DNA of 64,000 nt from Siphonobacter aquaeclarae (GTDB taxonomy: Bacteria > Bacteroidota > Bacteroidia > Cytophagales > Spirosomataceae). The stretch is from NCBI RefSeq assembly GCF_900103285.1, contig NZ_FNGS01000001.1, positions 248,001 through 312,000 of the forward strand. The letters run 5' to 3'. The notes under the pieces were generated by a model. The model saw only the letters and a list, made by a program, of their open reading frames with translations, searched no databases and was not told the origin of the DNA. Shown here in pieces: positions 36,102 through 44,746 of this stretch (positions are counted from its first letter, which is position 1; each line of letters begins with the position of its first letter). Both the position numbers and the translations under genes were made by a program.

Positions 36102-37001
36102 ATGCTCAAACCTCTAGCCACCGCCTTATTGCTGGCTGCGCCGCTGTGTTCGGTCGCCCAGCAGATTCTTCCGCTTTACCCCGGACCGGTTCCGAATGCG
36201 ACATCCTACCAGATGAAAGAAATTTCAGTGGTGAAGGACGGGCGGGTTCAGTACTACCAGAAAGTATCCCGCCCGACGCTCACCGTGTTTCTTCCCCCGA
36301 AAGAAAAAAACGCCCGTACCGGCGTAGTGATCTTTCCCGGAGGCGGATACGTCAGTGAGAGTTACGAGGGCGAAGGCGTTAAGATCGCTGAAACCTTCGT
36401 TCGCCAGGGTATTGCCGCTTTTGTCGTGAAATACCGCCTGCCGAGCGATTCGATTATGGTCGATAAAAGTATCGGACCTCTTCAGGACGCCCAGCAGGCG
36501 ATCCGCACCGTTCGCGAAAATGCCGGCAAGTGGGGCCTCGATCGCATCGGCATCATGGGTTTCTCGGCTGGCGGGCACCTGGCCTCTACGCTCGCCACGC
36601 ATTACCGGGAGTCGCTCATCGGGGATGTGGCGGGCATTAGTCTCCGCCCGGATTTTCAGATCCTGATTTACCCGGTGATTTCCATGAGCGAGACGCTCTC
36701 GCACAAGGGCTCGCGGACGGCGCTGCTGGGTCAGAAACCTGCTCCGGAGTTGATTGAGCGGTTTTCGAACGAATGGCACGTCAACCACGATACGCCTCCG
36801 GCTTATATCACGCATACCGGCGACGACCGCGTGGTGGATGTCGACAATACCCTTGCCTTTTACGAAGCGCTGCGTCACCATCATGTACCGGCAGAGGTTC
36901 ACCTGTACCCCAAAGGAGACCACGGTTTTGTGCTGAAACTTCCGACCGACGAGTGGATGCAGCCCATTTTTCTCTGGATGCGGACGAATAAATGGTTGTA
37001 A
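36102..37001 (+). CDS. Secreted alpha/beta hydrolase (acetyl esterase / BD-FAE-like)
   Basis: A 299-residue exported esterase. ATG 36102 begins a signal peptide (MLKPLATALLLAAPLCSVAQQ); the frame upstream of it covers the preceding terminator and is not real. The oxyanion-hole segment VVIFPGGGYV, nucleophile elbow GFSAGGH (Ser155), Asp in THTGDDRVVDVDN and His in YPKGDHGF give a complete triad. It resembles bifunctional acetyl-xylan/feruloyl esterase-type and xylan-deacetylating hydrolases in PULs. Deacetylation of glycans is therefore likely but not shown. It is a single-gene unit, convergent with the hexosaminidase gene, and its stop codon runs directly into a terminator. Confidence 0.87.
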   Translation: MLKPLATALLLAAPLCSVAQQILPLYPGPVPNATSYQMKEISVVKDGRVQYYQKVSRPTLTVFLPPKEKNARTGVVIFPGGGYVSESYEGEGVKIAETFVRQGIAAFVVKYRLPSDSIMVDKSIGPLQDAQQAIRTVRENAGKWGLDRIGIMGFSAGGHLASTLATHYRESLIGDVAGISLRPDFQILIYPVISMSETLSHKGSRTALLGQKPAPELIERFSNEWHVNHDTPPAYITHTGDDRVVDVDNTLAFYEALRHHHVPAEVHLYPKGDHGFVLKLPTDEWMQPIFLWMRTNKWL

Positions 37002-37037
37002 AAAAAGCCGGGCAGTATTCGCTGCCCGGCTTTTTTT
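37001..37037. terminator. Bidirectional terminator between convergent esterase and hexosaminidase genes
   Basis: GCCGGGCAG pairs with CTGCCCGGC around a six-base loop, flanked by A-run (37001-37006) and T-run (37031-37037), so it can stop transcription from both sides. It abuts both stop codons. Confidence 0.93.
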
Positions 37038-39103
37038 CAAAACATCGGATAGGACGTTGGTTCCGGCGCGAGCTCGCCGCTGATCAGGGCTTCTGTTTCT
37101 TTCACGATACTCAGTTCGAGGCTGCCATCCGCTTTGCCTGCCGCGGCGAAAAGTGGTCGCTGCTGTGCCACCCACTCCGGTGTGAGCGTGCCGGCTTTTC
37201 GCCGTTCGAGCGCTTCGAGCGCTACGCCGGCGATAGCTTCCAGGCGTTGGGCGTGCGCCTGTATGGCCGGTTCCAGTCCCGGAATCGGGCGGATATTCGC
37301 GGCGAGCGTCTTCCACCGGAGCAACTGAATACGAATGGCTTCTTCGTTCTTTTTGGTTGATAACCAGTTGGATACGAGCTGGCGGAAGTTTCTTTTTACT
37401 TCCGAATCAACAAAAACAATGTCTGAAACGGCCGTCAGCGGAGCGGACTGAACGGTATACCGCTCCGGCAGTGAAAGTCGCGCAAAGAGCTTCCGGTAAC
37501 CCTTGACCGGCGTCAGAATATCGGTCAGATTGCGGAGCGTACCGGCGTCTGCTCCGGCCAGGCGGCGGAGCGAGCGCTCGTACTGGCCGATATGATCGAT
37601 TCCCAGGTCATCCAGTTGCGTGCTGAGGCGGAAGAGCCGCCGGTAGAGGTCGTCTAAGTCGGTTTGGGTAGCGGGCGACCACAGTCGCTCGGCTATGGCT
37701 CCCGTCCGCGGCCATGTCCGTGTTTCCTGATTCCCGGCGTCGACGATTTCGGACCACAGCGCGGCCTCTCCGCCCATCACCAGCGGCGAGGCATCGAGGA
37801 GGTCGTTGCGGTAATGGGCATGCGCCGGATAGAATAAATCGAGGTAAAAACCTTTGGAAACGAGGATAGAGCTATTGTTCCGGACGGCTTTGTGGAAGTA
37901 GGCCGTATCGCTCCAGGCCTGAACGATGAGGTCTTTCGGCCCGCCGGCGAGTTCTTCCCAACCGACGGTTTTCCGGTTATGTTTCCTCAGAATGGCATGA
38001 ACACGGCGGACGAAATAGGCTTGCAGCGCATGCGTATCGGCCAGTTTCTGCTGCTGCATGAAGCGAACTATAGCCGGGTTGTTTTTCCAAGAAACGCCGT
38101 TGTTTTCATCCGCGCCGATATGCATCCAGGGAGACGGAAACAGCCCGGCCATTTCCCCGAAAAAGGAATCCAGAAAGGCATAGGTTGCTTCGTGGCTCGG
38201 GTCGATAGCCGGCGTGGGCGTCGTCTGAATCATTTGCATGATGGCCGGCAGCGACAGGGGTTTGTCGCCGCGGCGGAAGCGCGGCCCCGGTTGGTACGGT
38301 CCCGGAGCGCTCGCCAGCGCCGGGTAGGCGGCGAGCATGGCCGTGGTATGGCCCGGCATATCAAACTCGGGAACGATGACAATACCCCGATCCGCCGCGT
38401 ACCGCACCAGCTCCCGTATTTCGGTCTGGGTATAGAACTGGCCAAGCGATCCTTTGCGTTGCAGCTCCGGAAACCGCTTCGATTGAACCCGGAAACCTTC
38501 GTCGTCGGATAAATGGAGGTGCAGCACGTTTAGCTTGACAACCGCCATGGCGTCGATATTCCGGCGAAGCGCTTCGAGAGGAAGAAAATGCCGGGCGACG
38601 TCGAGCATGAGCCCCCGCCAGGCAAAACGCGGCGCGTCGTCGATTACAGCAGAAGGCAGGTAATAGCCCGCGGAATCCTGCTGTACCAGTTGCAACACGG
38701 TCTGAAGTCCCCGCAAAGCGCCCGTCGTAGTCGTTGCCTGAAGTTTCGCGCCGGACGGGCTGATCACCAGGTGATATCCTTCATCCGCTCCGGGCAGAGC
38801 CACTTGTTTCTGCGTGACGATAACCCGGAATAATCCGGCCGTATCTCCGGGTGCAATCGTTTCCTGTTCGAAGTACAGGCCCGTTCGCCGGTTGAGCGTC
38901 GCCCGGGTACGGTTGACGGCCCTGAAAAGCAGGCTATCGCCCGCCGGCGCCGAAACACCGATGCGGAAATCGGCCCGCAGACGAAGCTGCCCCTCCTGCA
39001 AACGGACGGTTTTGGGCACCGGCAGCAGGGAGTGTGTGGTCTGGGCAAAGGAAGGCCCGCTCCCGGCGGCTGCCGCCAGGAGAAAAAGGAGAAGTCGCTG
39101 CAT
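37037..39103 (-). CDS. GH20 beta-N-acetylhexosaminidase, secreted
   Basis: A 688-residue exported hexosaminidase removing terminal GlcNAc/GalNAc. The signal peptide cleaves near SFAQ (residue 21). An N-terminal GH20b domain (about 25-150, DEGYHLVISPSGAKLQATTTTG) precedes the TIM barrel with FAWRGLMLDVARHF, LNVLHLHLSDDEGF, VIVPEFDMPGHT and the catalytic Asp332-Glu333 pair in HIGADENNG. A C-terminal helical tail of about 150 residues follows. The gene begins six bases after the TetR gene on the same strand, so the two are probably one transcript under TetR control. Substrate mucins, chitobiose or N-glycans cannot be distinguished. Confidence 0.93.
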   Translation of the reverse strand: MQRLLLFLLAAAAGSGPSFAQTTHSLLPVPKTVRLQEGQLRLRADFRIGVSAPAGDSLLFRAVNRTRATLNRRTGLYFEQETIAPGDTAGLFRVIVTQKQVALPGADEGYHLVISPSGAKLQATTTTGALRGLQTVLQLVQQDSAGYYLPSAVIDDAPRFAWRGLMLDVARHFLPLEALRRNIDAMAVVKLNVLHLHLSDDEGFRVQSKRFPELQRKGSLGQFYTQTEIRELVRYAADRGIVIVPEFDMPGHTTAMLAAYPALASAPGPYQPGPRFRRGDKPLSLPAIMQMIQTTPTPAIDPSHEATYAFLDSFFGEMAGLFPSPWMHIGADENNGVSWKNNPAIVRFMQQQKLADTHALQAYFVRRVHAILRKHNRKTVGWEELAGGPKDLIVQAWSDTAYFHKAVRNNSSILVSKGFYLDLFYPAHAHYRNDLLDASPLVMGGEAALWSEIVDAGNQETRTWPRTGAIAERLWSPATQTDLDDLYRRLFRLSTQLDDLGIDHIGQYERSLRRLAGADAGTLRNLTDILTPVKGYRKLFARLSLPERYTVQSAPLTAVSDIVFVDSEVKRNFRQLVSNWLSTKKNEEAIRIQLLRWKTLAANIRPIPGLEPAIQAHAQRLEAIAGVALEALERRKAGTLTPEWVAQQRPLFAAAGKADGSLELSIVKETEALISGELAPEPTSYPMF

Positions 39104-39109
39104 GGAAAA

Positions 39110-39718
39110 TCAGGTTTTGCTGAATCGGGTAAGGTTTTGATGAGAAAGGAGTGCGTCGAGGCCTTTTGGAGTACAGAGGCCGCGGAGGTAAATGCCGAGC
39201 GTCAGATCGGCCAGTTCCAGCGGCGTACGCTCCGACTTGGCGAAGGCATCTGACCGGGTGAGCGAACGGTACAATACACCGATGGTTTGCAGGACGACAA
39301 CCGGATCAAGATCAGAATGAAACAGTCCCTGAGCGATGCCGTCGTCCAACAGTTTCCTGAAAACCGGTTGCGTCCGGTGGGCCTGCTCCCGCTGGGCTTT
39401 GTCCTGAAGATCAGGGTAGTAGTGATTCAGGTCGTGGTAGAAGACAGGGTTGATCCGGAAATCCAGTTCAATCCCGCTGATCAGCAGCCGGAACATTGCC
39501 AGTACCGGATCAGACAAATCGGCCTGCTCCAGCTGGCGGTACAGGGTGTCGTAATGGACGGCCAGGCAGGCTTCCAGTAGTTCCTCTTTTCCGGGAAAGT
39601 ACTTGTAAACAGTCTTCGTCGACAACCCCAGCGGCGCGATCAGCTGCTGGATCGTCATTTTACGAATGCCGTGTTCGAGAAACTGCTGTAGCGAGGTTTC
39701 AATAATCCGGTCTTTCAT
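39110..39718 (-). CDS. TetR-family transcriptional regulator
   Basis: A 202-residue regulator; the start at 39718 begins directly before the HTH (MKDRIIETSLQQFLEHGIRKMTIQQLIAPLGLSTKTVYKYFPGKEELLEA), while an upstream extension to 39781 would run through the operator and is rejected. The C-terminal ligand domain contains NPVFYHDLNHYYPDL and FHSDLDPVVVLQTIGVLYRSL. Eight bases upstream of the start lie two matched 28-base palindromes. The hexosaminidase gene follows after six bases. The likely picture is autorepression together with control of the glycosidase, released by an unidentified ligand. Confidence 0.9.
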   Translation of the reverse strand: MKDRIIETSLQQFLEHGIRKMTIQQLIAPLGLSTKTVYKYFPGKEELLEACLAVHYDTLYRQLEQADLSDPVLAMFRLLISGIELDFRINPVFYHDLNHYYPDLQDKAQREQAHRTQPVFRKLLDDGIAQGLFHSDLDPVVVLQTIGVLYRSLTRSDAFAKSERTPLELADLTLGIYLRGLCTPKGLDALLSHQNLTRFSKT

Positions 39719-39725
39719 AGGCAAA

Positions 39726-39753
39726 GGAAAATATTCTTCCTCAATTATTTTCC
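39726..39753. promoter_or_regulatory. Operator candidate 1 (28-base imperfect palindrome) before tetR
   Basis: Ends are GGAAAATA (39726-39733) and its exact reverse complement TATTTTCC (39746-39753), 28 bases overall. It lies eight bases before the tetR start codon, a position suited to autorepression. Confidence 0.65.
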
Positions 39754-39767
39754 TTCTCAAAAGTATT

Positions 39768-39795
39768 GGAAAATATTTCACATGAAAAATTTTCC
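39768..39795. promoter_or_regulatory. Operator candidate 2 (28-base near-perfect palindrome) before tetR
   Basis: Begins GGAAAATATTTCA and ends TGAAAAATTTTCC. The symmetry is broken at one position in each arm and in the two central bases. It has the same length and outer half-sites as the first palindrome, with centres 42 bases apart, close to four helical turns, so both would face the same side of the DNA. Confidence 0.7.
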
Positions 39796-39834
39796 ATGAA
39801 AGATTTTTGGCGTGTTATACTATTGGTTATCAAG

Positions 39835-39863
39835 AAAAAAGGCGCCCGGGGTAGGAGCGCCTT
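39835..39863 (-). terminator. Terminator of the DUF2723 gene
   Basis: On the minus strand a GGCGC/GCGCC stem extended by A-T pairs with an 11-base loop is followed by TTTTTT, 18 bases after the stop at 39881. It separates the DUF2723 gene from the tetR operators. Confidence 0.8.
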
Positions 39864-39880
39864 CGCTATCGTGGGTTGGA

Positions 39881-42850
39881 TCAGGACGTCACTCGCCTGT
39901 AATGACGGTCAAACAGTACTTCATAGGCTTTTGCTTTTTCTTCGAGGTGGTTTTCCCGCAGTTGTCGGATGACCTGGTCCATAACATAGAGATTGAGCCG
40001 GATTTCCTGCTGGTCGCCGTTGGTTTCGATGTAATAACGCAGGTTGTCGTCTGACCGGCGGATGAGCGTATCCGCCACATGGAGCGCCTTTGCTGTTTCG
40101 CCCGCGCGCAGGAGCGGCGAGACATACAGGGCCGAGATCTGATCATAGGGAATGGACCGGTCCGGAATGGAATCGAGGCTTTTGTTGAGGACGGTACGGG
40201 CCCGGTCGGTTTGCTGCTCAGCGAGCAACTGGTTAGCGAGCCGCAGGAAGGCGATCCTGGCCGAGATAATGGGCACGCCGCGGTAGGTTTCGTCGTAGTA
40301 TACATCCGGATTATCAAGCCCGCGCCAGTTCATTTTGCCCATCATATTCTTATACATGATATCGGAATGAACGAAACCGTCTTCCGCGCCTTCCACCCGG
40401 AAGGGCATAAGCCGGTAGGCATATCCTTCCAGTTGCATGAACTCCTTCAGTCCCAGGTAGTTGCCGCTGCCGATGGTCGTAGCGAAATAGATCGGTCGTT
40501 TGAAGCGGTTCTGCGCGACGATATCCAGCTGAATCAGTTCATCTTTCCGGATGGACCGTTTGCCGAACGTCCAGGTCATGCGGTCTTTCAGCAGGGGATC
40601 AAACCGGGGCTCTACCTGCCCGGATTTCCGGATCTGAGCGGGGTCCAGTCGGAGTGAGAAAACGGACGAGGGCAGGATATTCACCGTGCCGATCGGCGTA
40701 AGTGTTTGAATAGCCGGATTGCTTTCTCGGACAAGCTGGAGGTAGTCCTGCAGGTCGATACCGTCTTTGACATTCGGATTCTCCTGAAAATCAATGTAAT
40801 CGTTGATGCCCCGCCGGTACTGGTCGGTTTGGAGAGACAACAGCAGCGGCTCCGAATCGTTGACCTTGCGCTTCATCTGATCGATGTACCAGTCGAGCCC
40901 GAGCAGCGACAGGCAGCATACCCGGACGTCTTTCCGGAAGCCTTCTACCTCCTGCACGTACCAGAGCGGGAAGGAATCGTTGTCGGCGCCGGTAAACAAA
41001 ATCGCATTCGGCGCACAGGAACTCAGCATGTTCCGGGCGAAATCGACGGTATGGTACCGGTTGGAGCGGTCGTGATTGTCCCAGCTTTTGTACCCCATAA
41101 TGCCGGGAGCCGCCGCGGCGAGTCCACACGCCATGACACCGGCGGCGATCTCTTTCTTCGTTGCCCGCAGCAGCCATTGCTGCAACGCCAGTACACCGAG
41201 ACCGGCCCACAGGGCGAAGAAGTAAAACGAGCCTACGTAGATGTAATCCCGCTCACGCGGTTCGGTAGGGGGTGAGTTGAGGAAGACGATCAGCGCGATA
41301 CCCGTCATCACAAAGCTGACAGCGAGTACCAGCCAGTCGCCGTCCTTTTTTCTCAGCTGATACAAAAAGCCGAACAGGCCCAGAATCAGCGGTAAAAAGT
41401 AAAAGTTATCGTGGCCCTTGTTGGTCCGGATACTCTCGGGCAGCGGCACGTTGTTGCTCAGATCAGGAAGCCAGCCGGCCCACAGGTTGTCGCTTTCCCG
41501 TCCTGCAAAATTCCAGAGAAAGTACCGCGCGTACATAAAGCCGAGCTGATGCCGGAAGAAGTACCGGATATTTTGTGCGAAGGTCGGGACCTGGTAGCGG
41601 GATTCGTCGACCGGATCGCGGGCGATCTTTGTCTCTTCGGCATACATTTCAGGATGCCCGTCCTGCTGCGACCACATCCGCGGGAAGACAACCTCCTTGC
41701 CGCGTTCCCAGATGTATTCCGGTTTGTAGTCGTAGATGACGTAGCGGCCGTTTTCCCGCTTGTACATGGGGTCGCCGCGCTTGATGTCGACCAGTCGCGT
41801 CGAAAATTGCGGCCCATAGAGCAGCGGCCGGGAGCCGTACTGCTCCCGCGTGAGGTAGTTGACAAAATTGATCGTATTGGACGGGTCGTTTTCGTTGATC
41901 GGAGGATTGAAACCCGACCGGACCAGGGCCTGCGTGTAGGAAAAATACCCGATCAGCACAAAGGCAAGAGACAGAATGGCCGTGCTGAGCAGGGGTTTCT
42001 GCCGTTTCTGGGCGATGAAGATACCGGCAACAACGGCGCTCAGAAAGACGGTCGCGAACGCCAGGACACCGGTATTATAAGGCAGTCCGAATGAATTGAC
42101 AAAGAGCCTTTCCACGGAAAAAGCCGCGACCGGCAGGCCGGGAATAATGCCGACGTTCAGTATGCCGATGAGCCCGAAACCGGCCGCCAGGGCCAGGCCC
42201 GTGCCCCACCACGTCGTCTGTCGTGCCTTCCGGTGGTAATAAATCAGCGTGAGAGCCGGCAGGGTTACCAGGTTGAGCAGGTGGATGCCGATGGAAAGGC
42301 CCGTCAGGTAGGCGATGAAAATCAGCCAGCGATTGGCCGTAGCCTCGTCCTCAATGCGTTCCCAGCGGAACATGGCCCAGAAGATCAAGGCAGCAAAGAA
42401 AGAAGAAAGGGCATATACCTCGGTCTCAACCGCTGAAAACCAGAAGGTATCGCTGAAAGTATAGATCATCGCGCCGATGACGCCGGCGCCGTAGACGCCC
42501 GCGGCTTCGCCGGGAGACATCGCGGCGCGGTACTTCCCGAGCAGCTTTTCGCCCAGCAGCACAACGGTTTTATAGAGAAACAGGATGGTGAACGCGCTGG
42601 CCGTGACCGACAGCATATTGACCCAGAACGCCACGCGGGTAGTATCGCCGAAGGAAAGCAGGGAAAACAATCGGCCGAGAAGAAGAAACAACGGCGCCCC
42701 GGGTGGGTGCGGTACCTGCAGTTTGTACGCGCAGGAGATAAACTCACCGGGATCCCAGAAGCTGGCAGTCGGTTCGACGGTGGAGGCATACGTCGCAAAA
42801 GCCGCGACAAATACCCCCCACCCGAGCAGAGAGTGGATGTAGGATTTCAT
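39881..42850 (-). CDS. DUF2723 (GT117-type) polytopic membrane protein, putative protein O-glycosyltransferase
   Basis: A 989-residue membrane protein. The N-terminal DUF2723 domain (about 1-280) has the hallmark TASFWDPGEFISCAYKLQVPHPPGAP and many hydrophobic helices: for example WGVFVAAFATYAS, WLIFIAYLTGLSIGIHLLNLV and LALAAGFGLIGILNVGI. More helices follow to about residue 580. The C-terminal 400 residues are soluble and periplasmic with TPR-like repeats (LANQLLAEQQTDRARTVLNKSL). Members are O-mannosyltransferase-like enzymes of Bacteroidota, which commonly O-glycosylate exported proteins; T9SS and lipoprotein cargo here would be plausible acceptors, which is inference. Single-gene unit with its own terminator. 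Confidence 0.9.
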   Translation of the reverse strand: MKSYIHSLLGWGVFVAAFATYASTVEPTASFWDPGEFISCAYKLQVPHPPGAPLFLLLGRLFSLLSFGDTTRVAFWVNMLSVTASAFTILFLYKTVVLLGEKLLGKYRAAMSPGEAAGVYGAGVIGAMIYTFSDTFWFSAVETEVYALSSFFAALIFWAMFRWERIEDEATANRWLIFIAYLTGLSIGIHLLNLVTLPALTLIYYHRKARQTTWWGTGLALAAGFGLIGILNVGIIPGLPVAAFSVERLFVNSFGLPYNTGVLAFATVFLSAVVAGIFIAQKRQKPLLSTAILSLAFVLIGYFSYTQALVRSGFNPPINENDPSNTINFVNYLTREQYGSRPLLYGPQFSTRLVDIKRGDPMYKRENGRYVIYDYKPEYIWERGKEVVFPRMWSQQDGHPEMYAEETKIARDPVDESRYQVPTFAQNIRYFFRHQLGFMYARYFLWNFAGRESDNLWAGWLPDLSNNVPLPESIRTNKGHDNFYFLPLILGLFGFLYQLRKKDGDWLVLAVSFVMTGIALIVFLNSPPTEPRERDYIYVGSFYFFALWAGLGVLALQQWLLRATKKEIAAGVMACGLAAAAPGIMGYKSWDNHDRSNRYHTVDFARNMLSSCAPNAILFTGADNDSFPLWYVQEVEGFRKDVRVCCLSLLGLDWYIDQMKRKVNDSEPLLLSLQTDQYRRGINDYIDFQENPNVKDGIDLQDYLQLVRESNPAIQTLTPIGTVNILPSSVFSLRLDPAQIRKSGQVEPRFDPLLKDRMTWTFGKRSIRKDELIQLDIVAQNRFKRPIYFATTIGSGNYLGLKEFMQLEGYAYRLMPFRVEGAEDGFVHSDIMYKNMMGKMNWRGLDNPDVYYDETYRGVPIISARIAFLRLANQLLAEQQTDRARTVLNKSLDSIPDRSIPYDQISALYVSPLLRAGETAKALHVADTLIRRSDDNLRYYIETNGDQQEIRLNLYVMDQVIRQLRENHLEEKAKAYEVLFDRHYRRVTS

Positions 42851-42938
42851 GTAAAGTTAGCTGTATAACAGGCTGATTAAGAGAGGAATTACAACTGCAA
42901 TAGTAGGGAGAAGCGGGGAGGGGAGTGGCAGGGGGAGC

Positions 42939-42974
42939 GTTAAGGAGTGTTAACGGAGGTGTTAAAAAATGTTA
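42939..42974. repeat. Four phased GTTA direct repeats
   Basis: GTTA occurs at 42939, 42949, 42961 and 42971, with spacings of 10, 12 and 10 bases and similar following bases (AGG, ACG, AAA, GGG). The tract lies about 90-125 bases upstream of the DUF2723 start, at the edge of the AT-rich island. Helical phasing suggests a protein-binding array; LytTR sites are one type with GTT-containing direct repeats. Confidence 0.4.
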
Positions 42975-43005
42975 GGGGCGAAAGAGTAGAAAAATGCCGC
43001 TTACG

Positions 43006-43037
43006 AAAAAGGACCTAACAATAGCTAGGCCCTTTTT
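43006..43037 (-). terminator. Terminator of the AT-rich two-gene cassette
   Basis: AAAAAGG-A-CCTA (43006-43017) pairs with TAGG-C-CCTTTTT (43026-43037), with one mismatch in the stem. It lies five bases after the stop of the second cassette gene and can work in both directions. Confidence 0.85.
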
Positions 43038-43042
43038 ATATG

Positions 43043-43912
43043 TTAAATATCAAGGATAGCTGTCAATTTGCTAAACCTGTCTGATCGCGAGATGGAAATA
43101 ACATGTTTCTCGAATTCTTTTAAATCTAAAATACCAAATTTGTCTTTTTTAACCGTTAAAAATTCTCTGTAAATCTCCATCTGAACGCTCCCAGGTTCAG
43201 GTAGGCGAGAAACGATATTATAGACGCCGGAAACATTAAGCCGACTCATAGAAAGCTCATTCAAATTACTAGCAAATGCCTCATACTCGTAAATATTTTT
43301 TGCAATTGTGTCTTCACTTGTTCCGAAATCTATTACTTGATAAGACTTGATTACTCCATTCTTAGTCAATAAACTAGCTGTAAAATCTTTAACCATACCA
43401 CTGAGCTTACCTCTGGGTATTTTCAAATCAATGTCAGCTTTTGTATCGAGATAAGGAGTACTAAAAATATCGGCCAATTCAGATTTTAAAGAACGATGAT
43501 GTGGATGCTTTAATGTTTTCCACTCTCCAACAAATTTAGAGAAAAATCCAATAAACTCTTGATACTCAAAATGAGCCTCTAGAATTATTGCGTCACCAAA
43601 AAGAATAGTGTTATTACTGTAATCAACTAGATATTTAAAGTACTCAAATAAGGACGCAACTTCTGTAGAATAGAGCTTATCACTTAAATTTATTTTCTTA
43701 TTATTAGATTCGACAATATTTTTCTTTAATATGGCAAGGTTCTCTTTGAGAAAAGAAGATAAACTACCGGAAATCAATCCTTTAATTAGCTCGACTTTCT
43801 TATAGGAAATTTCAACAAATATTTCATCAGAAACTCCTATAAGACCGACAACCATCTTTTCAAGTGAATAGTTGTTAGTTTGAACTAAAATAGGAATGAG
43901 AAAAGGTTTCAT
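43043..43912 (-). CDS. Unknown protein, partner of the HipA-like kinase
   Basis: A 289-residue protein of no recognised family. No signal peptide or membrane helix. It begins with a strand-like stretch (MKPFLIPILVQTNNYSLEKM) and continues as a mixed Lys/Asn-rich sequence. Middle helices are predicted from composition (KGLISGSLSSFLKENLAILKK), and a C-terminal half contains LLTKNGVIKSYQVIDFG and FEKHVISISRSDRFSKL. It follows the kinase-like gene by six bases and ends at a shared terminator, so the two form an operon. HipA_2-type kinases elsewhere are often paired with a DUF3037 protein; this one is longer and not clearly related. It could be the substrate, regulator or co-toxin of the kinase. 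Confidence 0.75.
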   Translation of the reverse strand: MKPFLIPILVQTNNYSLEKMVVGLIGVSDEIFVEISYKKVELIKGLISGSLSSFLKENLAILKKNIVESNNKKINLSDKLYSTEVASLFEYFKYLVDYSNNTILFGDAIILEAHFEYQEFIGFFSKFVGEWKTLKHPHHRSLKSELADIFSTPYLDTKADIDLKIPRGKLSGMVKDFTASLLTKNGVIKSYQVIDFGTSEDTIAKNIYEYEAFASNLNELSMSRLNVSGVYNIVSRLPEPGSVQMEIYREFLTVKKDKFGILDLKEFEKHVISISRSDRFSKLTAILDI

Positions 43913-43918
43913 AATCCA

Positions 43919-44746
43919 TCAGATTTTAAGACTAGCCCGAACCATTTCATCGACTCGCTCGAATCTTTCCGAATCGAGTAAGAAAACGGATACTCTTTCT
44001 AGAAGATCAGGTGGAATATTCCACGTCGGCGAAAAGTCATCGAATACATCTGATAGTACAGGTTTAACGGATGTTAAACACAAAGATAGGAAATCGTCGA
44101 CTATTTTCAAAAGCTCCGAATAAGAAAAAAGATCAGTGCAATTTATGATTAATTCACTGGATATCAAGGTATTGGATGCGCTAAAAGGAAGTCTAGGATG
44201 AAAGAATCTAAGATGGTCAGGACCTCCGAAGGCAAATGCGTGAATCAGCCGGCCATTACCACTGTCCGATAATAACAAATTGTAATTTCTACCAATGCTT
44301 AACTGACGACCGCGGTCTACATTGTTTACCCAAATGTCAAAAATAGCAATGCGAATCAGATCCTGTAAGTTATAAATTTTCTTATACCAGGAACGAGAAG
44401 GATCTATAAATAGATCAGTAATCAAAACACTGTCAGGTATATCTTTCGACCCGAAGCACACTATTCCTGGCTTTAAATATTTCTTATTTTTAGATAATCT
44501 ATTCCCAAACCAAGTACCAGCGGCCACTTCAACTAGTGCTATGTCTGGAGTTGAAATATTCAAATATTTCAGAAATCTATTGCAGATGACTTCATAAGCT
44601 AACAAGTCAATCTCGAATTTATTTAACGTAATCCTATTCTTACAATAATATAAATTTCCGTCTTCACAAAGAAACTTTACAGGAGCGTGACCATCGGTAT
44701 TTATTTCTTCAATAAAAGCATTCGTAAGAACTCGAGATATTGCCAT
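43919..44746 (-). CDS. HipA-family (HipA_2-like) kinase homologue
   Basis: A 275-residue protein with the organisation of the short HipA_2-type kinase domain. The central block DIWVNNVDRGRQLSIGRNYNLLLSD contains the catalytic-loop pattern (Asp144 in NNVDR, Asn156 in NYNLL), preceded by RIAIFDIW. An N-terminal segment APVKFLCEDGNLYYCK resembles the nucleotide-binding strands with a Lys. The usual later metal-binding Asp (IDHG-like) is replaced by LIHAFAFGG, so activity may be altered. Known relatives phosphorylate proteins in toxin-antitoxin or uncharacterised pairs. It is the first gene of the AT-rich operon. Full HipA length (about 440) is not reached, so it is not a classic HipA toxin. Confidence 0.7.
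   Translation of the reverse strand: MAISRVLTNAFIEEINTDGHAPVKFLCEDGNLYYCKNRITLNKFEIDLLAYEVICNRFLKYLNISTPDIALVEVAAGTWFGNRLSKNKKYLKPGIVCFGSKDIPDSVLITDLFIDPSRSWYKKIYNLQDLIRIAIFDIWVNNVDRGRQLSIGRNYNLLLSDSGNGRLIHAFAFGGPDHLRFFHPRLPFSASNTLISSELIINCTDLFSYSELLKIVDDFLSLCLTSVKPVLSDVFDDFSPTWNIPPDLLERVSVFLLDSERFERVDEMVRASLKI

Noticed and set aside
43919-44746. Classic HipA toxin with HipB antitoxin
   Set aside because: The protein is far shorter than HipA and the neighbouring gene has no helix-turn-helix, so only a HipA_2-like kinase pair is proposed.
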